Both the position numbers and the translations under genes were made by a program. Shown one piece after another: positions 58,801 to 64,000 of a stretch of DNA of 64,000 nt. How positions within the stretch are numbered: the stretch's first letter is position 1; every line of letters starts with the position of its first letter. The DNA is from Lutraria lutraria (Eukaryota > Mollusca > Bivalvia > Venerida > Mactridae), in contig OZ026847.1 in NCBI GenBank assembly GCA_964023205.1, positions 6,694,819 through 6,758,818 of the forward strand, in the 5' to 3' direction. A model generated the notes under the pieces. It saw only the letters and a list, made by a program, of their open reading frames with translations. It was not told where the DNA came from and made no database searches.

Positions 58801-61800
58801 TCTACATGTGATGACCATCCTTCCAACCAAATCTGAGGACCTAAGGCCAAATCGCTGTATAGTTATTACTATTAGTCGGACAAGGTTTTTGTGCTGAACG
58901 TTACTGTGACCTTTGAAATAATGACCTCAAATTCAATAAGGGTCATCTTCAAAATCTCTCTCCCAACCAAATCTGAAGAGCATAGGCCAAATTGTTCTCA
59001 GTTATTGGTCAGAGAAGGTTTGGTTACCGACCTACATGGGCAAAGCAGTATGCACCCTTTTTTCGAAAGGCAGCATGCATTGTTTAGTTTTTAAATAATT
59101 TAAATCCATAAATTGGTGAAACTTTATATGACCAGACATCCAATCCTGATAAAATGTACCATAAGCAAACACTTGCCAACCATATCAATAAACATACGAA
59201 ACTGTTGACATGCTTTAATAAATCTAACACTGTTTGTCACAATATTATATGTGTGAAAATATGTGCATATATCGAGGGTTCAAAGCAAGAGTGTCGTAAC
59301 TCATATTGAAATAAGAACAAGTTACGATAGTGTTGCGCTGAGCCCTCGATATGCCTTTAGTTTAGGTAATAAATAATGTATTCATACAATCTGATTCAAT
59401 CAATTGATATAGAGTTAAAATCAGGACTACGTTCTTATTCTTAGTCAGATGATACTGGGTATTCCGATACAATAATACAAACAGAAAACAGAATTAAGTA
59501 TATAAGGTTAATTACTTACAGAACACAGTTTGAACTGTCCAGCAGGCTTCCTTTAGGACCAAATTTACAATTAGGACTGACTCCATATAATGATCTAGCT
59601 CTTCTGAAAATATAAATGATACATTTAGTCAAATCCCTCAGCATAAACATTGCTTTGCTGGCTCGCTTGGCTGGCTAAACTATTTCTTGACCAAATTTAC
59701 TGGAAATAAATATTGTATCTATAAAATAGTTCTTGAATTAATTCATTAGGCTGAAAATAAAAATAAGATTGTTTGGAGTGCTCCACCTTTTTAGGAATTT
59801 TAGGAATGATTTGACTTTAAACTGTGACCTTGTCTTTTGAGCTACACACATGGATCTTAGGCACAACATACATTGTACTGTCTCATAAGGGTAAAGTTTC
59901 GTACTAAGCAATTTAAAATCCTGCCACAAATGACCTAGTAATAACCAGACCAAGCTGTTTTAGACATGTTTTAAGCATGATTCTTCACACACAACACACT
60001 TTCTTGTCAAGTTAAAAAATTGTGCCAAGCTCCTATGGTTTCCCTCACACTGAAATTGATTCAATTTCTTGGATTTTTTGGGGGAAATGCGAACAGTATG
60101 CCTAAGAAAGGTTTGAAACAAAAAGACTTCCTAAAATTTTGTTCCATCTTTGCACCTCCATCCATTTTCAACTATCAGATGTCAAATTTGACATGCATAA
60201 TTACTATAATACAATGTATAATATAATATGTACGACATTAACAAATATCTGTCACATGTTAAAAACAGTGATAAATAGGCAACATTTTATCATTTTTATC
60301 AATTCATTTCGTGAAATGCAAAATGAAATTAAAAGTGTATCAAATTCAACTATAAAATAACAATTAAAGAAATGGAAAAGAATTTGATATCCTTGTTGTG
60401 AGTTTGCATTAACAAACAAGGATATAAGCAAGGAAATATACTGTGTATGACATAGTAACATTAATCACTATTAACAGAGGCATGTGAGAAAATAGTAGTG
60501 TTGGGTATCAGACTCAAAAATCATTATCGACAATCAGACCACCACAATCAATTGTCTATTGATAGTATGTCGCAGTTTCTTTAATGACCATTATTTCATT
60601 TAAAATTCCCACCCTTACATACAATAATGACCAGATTTTAAGCATGAATAACCCTCTTTCACCAAGATTGAAATTATATTAACCTTTTAAATCCAAACAA
60701 AATTTTGTCAAAATTTATACATTTAATAATAGATCTATGCATATGTATTGACAACTTTACATTTGCTTGTTTTTTTTCCTGAACATTATGTTAGAAACCC
60801 GAGGATCAAGCAGTGCCAGAACACTAAAACAATTGATTGTCACCAATTAGTTATTGATTTTCAGAGACAATCAGGACAGCACCAGAAAACAGTCATATGA
60901 CCAAACAAGAGGGCCACCCCCCCCCCCATAATTGCTTACCAGAAAAAATGCTTATATACTTTTTTCCACCATAAGCCTAATTGCAAAATCAAGTCACCCC
61001 CTGGGTGAAGCCAATATTGTCCACAGGGCCATAATTTGAACAAACTTGGTACAGGTCCACTAACAGTCTCAGCCCAGCTACACTAGCACATTTGGGTTGG
61101 ACACCAGTACCAGGTACAAAAGTGTGAAAATCGACCGCATATCGAAATTTCCGAAGTTATACATATACAGTGAATACTACAGCTAGAACCAGTCAAAGAT
61201 AAATATTAGAATTAGCTATGATGTTCAACGCATTTGGGATTCCTGATTAAACAGGTGCACGCATGTTTCAGCTAATATTTTGCATTAACTTTTGGATTAT
61301 TCGGTGTATACATGTATGTTTTGTGGAATTTTCTTCCATGAAATTTGGGATTTGTGCGTAAAATATGCATAAATATATATGTACGTGAATGGGAACACTG
61401 ACATTCATCAAAAGAATAAGATCCTAATATTACTAATTTACTGTACAAAATGAAATGAAGGTATGAGTTGTCTAATTAAGCTACAAGCAGTTTTAGGTAG
61501 TTCTGGATCCCATAACTAAATTGGTCTTTTTCAATTTGTCTTGTCAGGGCTTTTTTCATAGGTAGGGGAAGGGGCCTTTTCTTTAAAATTGTGGAAAAAT
61601 AACGCATTATTTTTGCAAAAGGGGAAGAAAAAACTTTATGTAAATTGAATTTTAGGGGAAAACTGCATGATTTCAAAGAATTTTCCTGAGGGGAAGACGC
61701 CTGTTAACGGCCCCTGCTATAAAAGAAAAAAAAGCCCTGCTTGTTGACCATTTTAATCATGGAATTGTCCTCTTTCAAAGTCAACAGCTTAAAACGCTTG

Positions 61801-62466
61801 TTCATGCGTCTATTGAATCCTGACGATCATTTCACATGCTTACCGGAATGCTACGCACTCAAAGCGTTAACGAGGAAACTAAGGGTAGTGTGAAACATCG
61901 GTAAAATATTCAATAACTTTCGTCTGCTGATGGTATATTTTAGGTCATGTTGATAGAATATACTTTAATTCATTGAATTGTACACAAGTTTTACGGAAAT
62001 TTGTGCGTTAAACAGGAAAACGAACGCGACTCAGCTTCAGTCGTTTATCTGTTAACTTTTAAAGAACAAGTGGGTTTGACAATGAACTACAATGTATCAT
62101 CGTCAAAGACCTTCGAATAGTTTTAGGTACAAGTCGAACTGAAAGCCCTTAGGGTGTGGGGTGACCATGCACGGCATGCACCTGTGGTGGGTCTGGTGAC
62201 CAGTGGCTGTGCACTGCCTTCCTAGTATTGAAGGTTAGCATTTTCTTAACTTAGATTCAGACTACAATCTTGTTTTCAGATTATATCTTTATAATAAACA
62301 ATTATCACCTGGATCTACTAATTTTCCCCTTTCGAGATGGAGCATCAAATGAACTTAGACGTTCTCTTGGCTCTTTAACTTTAAAATCGACTTTTTTCAC
62401 GCCGTCCAGGCAAGGTTCACTTGACGCTTGGGGGAAACCTGAACCATTTTTATTATTTTCGTTCAT
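34826..62466 (-). CDS. NADK: NAD kinase (ATP:NAD+ 2'-phosphotransferase), copy B, complete
   Basis: Makes NADP+ from NAD+ and ATP, controlling the cytosolic NADP(H) pool (family knowledge). Eleven coding exons, 5' to 3': 62466-62309, 59603-59520, 48043-47914, 43252-43144, 42484-42399, 41405-41303, 37948-37821, 37512-37413, 37024-36867, 36450-36368 and 35003-34826. They total 1,317 nt, giving 438 residues, close to human cytosolic NADK (about 446). The N-terminus is [11 protein letters not shown], followed by a basic, serine-rich stretch [13 protein letters not shown] and FGPK as in vertebrate NADK. Catalytic landmarks are [11 protein letters not shown] (exon 5), [17 protein letters not shown] (exon 6), NEVVVDRG (exon 8) and TPTGSTAYA (exon 9). 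All phases agree. One intron is GC-AG. Exons 3 and 7 seed tandem repeats. A 7-codon upstream ORF starts 7 nt before the chosen ATG in another frame (62473-62453). Introns are large and full of repeats. Confidence 0.93.
35697..36215. repeat. 36/38-bp tandem repeat in last NAD kinase intron (copy B)
   Basis: About 14 units of the same repeat as 12,180-12,340, alternating a form with 'acattctgat' and a form with 'acactgat'. Confidence 0.9.
37411..37412 (-). promoter_or_regulatory. NADK: Non-canonical GC splice donor of NAD kinase exon 8
   Basis: The exon ends GGAGATG and is followed by GCAAGT on the minus strand. The next exon begins with GT completing a Gly codon, so the only frame-preserving cut leaves a GC-AG intron. 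The rest of the donor is a strong consensus, as usual for GC donors. The same GC occurs in copy A at 13522-13523, so it predates the duplication. Confidence 0.85.
37675..37855. repeat. 35/36-bp exon-edge repeat at NAD kinase copy B exon 7
   Basis: About 5 units. The two units nearest the exon (minus strand) are 36 bp, because of an extra base in agggtgatg, and the rest are 35 bp. The unit includes 31 nt of the exon ([10 protein letters not shown]) plus GTAAG. A 36-bp unit has no stop in frame, so choosing the next donor would insert 12 residues. Confidence 0.93.
38148..38383. mobile_element. 236-bp MITE with TTAA target duplication
   Basis: Inverted arms of about 29 bp (TTAAAGACATTTTCGGTAGT... 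and its complement ending ...GTCTTTAA) are flanked on both sides by TTAA (38144-38147, 38384-38387). TTAA duplications are typical of piggyBac-type transposition. No coding capacity. Confidence 0.78.
38740..39185. mobile_element. Truncated 'gagggccaagatggcccta' element
   Basis: Starts 'aacaagagggccaagatggc', continues with modules of 'gtgacctagt...gacccatnttcaaact.gtcc...cattctgacaa', and breaks off at the start of the tandem array at ~39,190. Related to the fuller copies at 43,308, 49,661 and 50,814. Confidence 0.75.
39190..39975. repeat. ~34-bp minisatellite in NAD kinase intron 6
   Basis: About 22 units of 'acacaacattacacgcagaa' + 'ataacacaagtaaag', some with an extra 'gtca'. A block of several units appears twice (39,230-39,480 and 39,600-39,830). 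Not linked to an exon. Confidence 0.93.
41464..41841. mobile_element. 378-bp TTAA-flanked MITE, copy 1
   Basis: Terminal inverted repeats AGTCCCATAAGC... / ...GCTAATGGGACT, flanked by TTAA at 41460-41463 and 41842-41845. It lies in NAD kinase intron 5 just outside exon 41405-41303. Non-coding, piggyBac-type target. Confidence 0.88.
42032..42286 (+). mobile_element. tRNA-derived SINE with perfect 10-bp target duplication
   Basis: Box A 'cgtggtcgagtggttaag' and box B 'gggttcgagcccc', a body of ~150 bp and a short A/C-rich tail (ataaacaaaaaacaaaca). It is flanked by GTACATTCAG at 42022-42031 and 42287-42296. The spacing between the boxes is enlarged by an insert of about 20 bp compared with a tRNA. 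Confidence 0.88.
42546..42927. mobile_element. 382-bp TTAA-flanked MITE, copy 2
   Basis: Same family and orientation as 41464-41841, flanked by TTAA at 42542-42545 and 42928-42931. It lies in the next intron upstream (intron 4), just outside exon 42484-42399. High identity to copy 1 suggests recent spread. Confidence 0.88.
43308..44477. mobile_element. Pearl-like element with ~155-bp tandem modules, copy 1
   Basis: Starts aacaagagggccaagatggc...atcgctcacatgac, has about six modules of 'gtgacctagtttttgacccc' ... 'ctgacaaggtttggtgaaga' and ends 'gacgcacgacgc..ggacggagagtgatcctaatagctcac...gtgacatgtgagctaaaaa'. The ends contain short complementary gctcacatg / catgtgagc words. The build (5' block, tandem ~155-bp core, 3' block) resembles pearl or Helitron-like non-autonomous elements of bivalves. 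No protein encoded. Confidence 0.78.
45200..45735. repeat. 26-bp minisatellite in NAD kinase intron 3
   Basis: About 20 units of 'caataaacacatgttacata' + 'ctgcta'. Same unit length as the exon 3 array but unrelated in sequence, and not touching an exon. Confidence 0.92.
45760..46010. repeat. Dispersed repeat, two ~160-bp modules
   Basis: Two copies of 'aaagggccataattctg...aaatgatc.agtcacaaa' about 160 bp apart, a module type common in bivalve intergenic repeats. Confidence 0.5.
46663..47930. repeat. 26-bp exon-edge minisatellite at NAD kinase exon 3
   Basis: About 48 units of 26 bp run from the 3' end of exon 48043-47914 into the intron (minus strand). The unit is the last 18 nt of the exon (encoding ISWLVE) followed by the donor GTATGTTA. 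The exon's own end is the first unit, and every unit keeps or nearly keeps the GAGGTATGT or GAGATATGT junction. Confidence 0.95.
49661..50813. mobile_element. Pearl-like element, copy 2
   Basis: Nearly full match to 43,308-44,477 in the same orientation, in NAD kinase intron 2. It is followed directly by a third copy. Confidence 0.78.
50814..51966. mobile_element. Pearl-like element, copy 3 (abuts copy 2)
   Basis: Begins 'aacaagagggccaagatggc' immediately after the 'gtgagctaaa' end of copy 2, with no spacer. The two are almost identical, so either tandem duplication or insertion into the end of copy 2. Confidence 0.78.
52022..53145. mobile_element. 1,124-bp element with GGGTGGTCACTTGTGAG ends
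   Basis: Inverted ends GGGTGGTCACTTGTGAG (52,022) and CTCACAAGTGACCACC (ending 53,145, with GG-to-CC mismatch at the tip). The left flank is TTAA and the right flank TTCA, which could be a TTAA duplication with one change. No reading frame of note. Probably non-autonomous DNA transposon. Confidence 0.65.
53651..53672. repeat. (CT)n microsatellite
   Basis: About ten CT dinucleotides in NAD kinase intron 2. Confidence 0.9.
53755..54130. repeat. ~20-bp minisatellite in NAD kinase intron 2
   Basis: Units of 'gtaagagattggtcctagatt' and 'gtaagagataggttctattgt', about 17 in all. On the plus strand each unit contains GTAAGAG, which resembles a donor, but the gene is on the minus strand and no exon is adjacent. 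Confidence 0.9.
54390..54595. mobile_element. Diverged pearl-like element fragment
   Basis: Carries 'gactccaaatgacccatgtt', 'cattctgacgag' and an end 'gaggacgcacgacaacgga...gctcaccctgagcac...tgtgagctcaaaa', related to the 3' end of copies 1-3. Confidence 0.6.
55238..55862. repeat. 625-bp fold-back element with GGCGGT motifs
   Basis: The left end (gtatactgaatacgtctttaaat... ggcggtgg) and right end (ccaccgccaaaatttc...gtatacagtatac) are inverted with gaps. Several 'ggcgg'/'ccgcc' pairs lie inside. Probably a non-autonomous DNA element. Confidence 0.55.
56340..56740. repeat. ~20-bp minisatellite in NAD kinase intron 2
   Basis: Units of 'gttacagacagtgaacat' with variants (agagagcaa). It lies about 300 bp from the possible alternative first exon at 57,049 but shares no sequence with it. 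Confidence 0.9.
57049..57263 (-). CDS. NADK: Possible alternative first coding exon of NAD kinase
   Basis: An open stretch begins ATG at 57263 ([14 protein letters not shown]...) and ends ...NQKSCHAV plus two bases, at a donor-like GTAGGG. It is 215 nt, or 71 codons plus 2 nt. Spliced to exon 3 (48043) it stays in frame, giving Arg across the junction and then [12 protein letters not shown]. The resulting protein would be 429 residues with a different N-terminus in place of exons 1-2. Alternative N-termini are known for animal NADK. Support is limited to ORF, donor and phase; the peptide is not recognised. It could be a chance ORF in a large intron. Confidence 0.42.
58155..58690. repeat. ~63-bp tandem repeat with CCAAT words
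   Basis: About 8 units, each with 'aaccaatcacatcatgtatc' and 'gactttaaccaatcaatgca'. In NAD kinase intron 2, between exon 2 and the possible alternative exon. The CCAAT words are probably incidental. Confidence 0.9.
58715..59090. repeat. Dispersed repeat, two ~155-bp modules
   Basis: Two rounds of 'gacctttga.nt.atgaactcaaaatcaataggg...' and 'ccaaccaaatctgagga...aggccaaat' ending 'cgacctacatgggcaaagc'. A common bivalve-type repeat. Confidence 0.55.
59265..59355. repeat. ~90-bp imperfect palindrome
   Basis: The arm catatatcgagggttcaaag pairs with ctgagccctcgatatgc, and the inner arms gtcgtaactc / aagttacgat also pair. Could be a small fold-back element in NAD kinase intron 2. Confidence 0.6.
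60903..61080. repeat. Dispersed 'aacaagagggcca' element fragment
   Basis: Start 'aacaagagggcca', a C11 run, then 'aagtcaccccctgggtgaagccaa' and 'taatttgaacaaacttggtacaggtccactaa', related to the elements at 9,770 and 11,480. Truncated. Confidence 0.55.
61081..62268. other. NAD kinase intron 1, nothing firm recognised
   Basis: Includes a stretch around 61,540-61,720 rich in 'aggggaag' words with a minus-strand open frame of 66 codons. I see no family signature and no plausible splice partners. Confidence 0.4.
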
Positions 62467-62942
62467 TTTTCATCGATATACAATGAAGGCTCCTGTAAGG
62501 TCTTCCAAACACGAGCAGCAAAATGAATTTTTTTATTGGTTTACTCCTCGAGTGTAAACAAGGATGTTAAACTCTGCGATAAACTCAGAAGTCTTTCGAA
62601 TGATATAAGTCTGTGTTAAACAGAAGCTTGAAGAAGTAGGTCTATACCGCGGCTATTGATAAAGTTAATGTGCGGCACTACATACTTACATTGTTCAACT
62701 TGATGTTATGTATAACCTATATAATTGTAATACTGACCTTTGTGGTGGATTTGCTTTTTGTTTTTCTTACATGAAGGATCAATGCATCCATTAATTTTCA
62801 TCTAAAAAAGATTGCATCGGTTCGTAAGTTTTAGACCCGTGCCGTTATTGAAGCCGTTCTCACTTGAATTTAACCGTTCCCACTAGAGTGCGCTTCATTT
62901 GTAAACAAATTTACGGTTGTCAGATGTCTAACTTGAGTGTGT
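62467..62942. promoter_or_regulatory. Divergent intergenic promoter region, NAD kinase / ankyrin gene
   Basis: About 476 bp separates the NAD kinase start codon (minus strand) from the ankyrin gene start codon (plus strand). The spacing and lack of recognised repeats suggest a shared bidirectional promoter. It contains CpG-bearing patches (for example CCGCGG near 62,648) but no TATA box that I would trust. Transcription starts are not visible from sequence. Confidence 0.5.
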
Positions 62943-63168
62943 ATGCCTATATTTAAATCAGTAATGGTTGCTATTGAAATATTTGATGCGTCCGAAAATG
63001 GAGACCTGGACTTCTTAAAGAAGTCAAATTCTCAATTATTGAATGACTCGGTGTGTGATGCCCAAGGACGTAATTGCCTACATTATGCTGCCAGACGGGG
63101 CGGGGTCGACTTGTTGAAATACTTAGTTATTGAGAGAAAATTTACGGGAAATAAAAGATCAAATGTTG
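62943..63168 (+). CDS. First exon of an ankyrin-repeat protein gene
   Basis: An open frame from ATG 62943 (MPIFKSVMVAIEIFDASENG; a second in-frame ATG is at 62964) runs to a consensus donor GTAAGT after position 63168, leaving phase 1. It shows a helix-like segment ENGDLDFLKK and then a typical ankyrin unit, GRNCLHYAARRGG followed by DLLKYLV. Ankyrin repeats are protein-binding modules. The layout faintly recalls the N-terminus of ANKRD16-type proteins, but that is only a guess. The gene is divergent from NAD kinase and its later exons lie right of the window. A LINE fragment sits in its first intron. Confidence 0.7.
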
Positions 63169-63489
63169 GTAAGTATTTATCTAGAAGGTTTTAAAGCCGT
63201 ACGGATTATTTCCAGGATTATGTATGAAACAAGTTGGATCCAATTAAGGGCAAGACAGTGCAAATATAGAAAGTGGAGTGGACACAAATAAACATAAAAT
63301 ATAGCCAAGATAAAAAGAAATATTAAAGTAGCTCAAGCCTTACTAGTTCAGCTTTCCGGTTGGTCGATTTCATAAGTAAATCTAGACAGTTTATTAAGTT
63401 TGACCAGTTCAAACTTGGTCAATGTAGTATTCTTAAGCTGAAGAAATGTTCACCCACAATTTTCTCCACGACCAGAGTAAAGTCCATCA

Positions 63490-64000
63490 CAAAACTCCTT
63501 GCAAATGACAGTCTCTCGTAATGAAAGATTTAGTCTCCAGCTGATGCACAGACTACAGGATGACCTCAACACACTTCAAAAGTGGGAAACAAACTGGAAG
63601 ATTTTATTTAACCTAAGCAAATTACTTCTTGTGAGGTACTGCGGATTACTTGTGAAGAGGACCCCAAATTGGCCCAATACAGACAGATTACAGCATCCAT
63701 AGGCACCAACTATCCACAGTAAAGCAGATCTAGATGTGACATTTGCCAGCGATCTTACCTAGAAACCACACATGGATAGTCAAACCAAGTCTGCCAACAG
63801 CTCCCTTGCCTTTCTCAACAGAAACCTCTCTAGTCTAGCTGCTCAAAACTACAAAAGACATAAAGCTGCTCAGTGCTTCACTGGTCAGACCTGTCATTGA
63901 CTATGCAGCAGAAGCTTAGTACCCTCACACCCAGACTAGTACCCAGCAGATAGCGGCTGTGCAGCATAGAGCAGCATGATTCATCATCTTCAGCAATCCA
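63490..64000 (+). mobile_element. Decayed LINE (reverse transcriptase C-terminal side)
   Basis: Frames give LQDDLNTLQKWETNWKI, then DLTWKPHMDSQTKSANSSLA and FLNRNLSSLAAQNYK, the usual region after the LINE catalytic core in CR1/jockey-like elements, broken by stops and shifts. It continues past the window edge, in intron 1 of the ankyrin gene. Confidence 0.82.

Noticed and set aside
61476..61676. A minus-strand 66-codon ORF as a possible NAD kinase leader exon
   Set aside because: The phase and peptide do not fit between exons 1 and 2, which already join in frame to give [13 protein letters not shown].

Overview
This is eukaryotic, intron-rich, AT-rich, repeat-laden DNA, most likely from a bivalve mollusc. 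The grounds are two animal genes with close counterparts (a CYP4-type cytochrome P450 and a cytosolic NAD kinase), many minisatellites, tRNA-headed SINEs, and dispersed 'gggccaagatggccc...gctcac' elements of a kind I associate with bivalve genomes. The species cannot be named from sequence alone.

Layout. The left 38 kb is a direct tandem segmental duplication. Copy A covers 1 to about 14,504 and its start lies left of the window. Copy B covers about 14,505 to 38,320. Each copy carries, head to head at their 3' ends, a plus-strand CYP4 gene and the 3' exons of a minus-strand NAD kinase gene, separated by about 6-7 kb of repeats. Right of copy B, the NAD kinase continues through its 5' exons to a first coding exon at 62,309-62,466. 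A divergent ankyrin-repeat gene starts about 480 bp further on (62,943). The last 500 bp are a decayed LINE.

How the genes fit together. The breakpoints fall inside both genes. CYP4 copy B has exons 2-11 but no visible exon 1. NAD kinase copy A has only the last five exons and carries a 1-nt frame error. NAD kinase copy B is complete: 11 exons, 1,317 nt, 438 codons plus stop by my count. CYP4 copy A is open at the window edge and could be complete upstream. The simplest history is one duplication that left one whole and one truncated copy of each gene. A haplotype-assembly artefact must be excluded.

Main unusual observation. Five separate minisatellites start exactly at the 3' edge of a coding exon. 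In each, every repeat unit carries a copy of the exon's last bases plus the splice donor, or in the terminal CYP4 exon, the stop codon plus an AATAAA hexamer. Unit lengths are 106, 47 and 38 bp in CYP4 and 35/36 and 26 bp in NAD kinase. The 47-bp array grew to about 116 units with higher-order structure in copy B, against about 24 in copy A. No comparable array was seen on the 5' side of any exon. Introns therefore contain long ladders of potential 5' splice sites.

Other content includes TTAA-flanked MITEs, a SINE with a perfect 10-bp target duplication, two abutting ~1.15-kb pearl-like elements, an element present only in copy B, a GC-AG intron, and a possible alternative first exon of NAD kinase.
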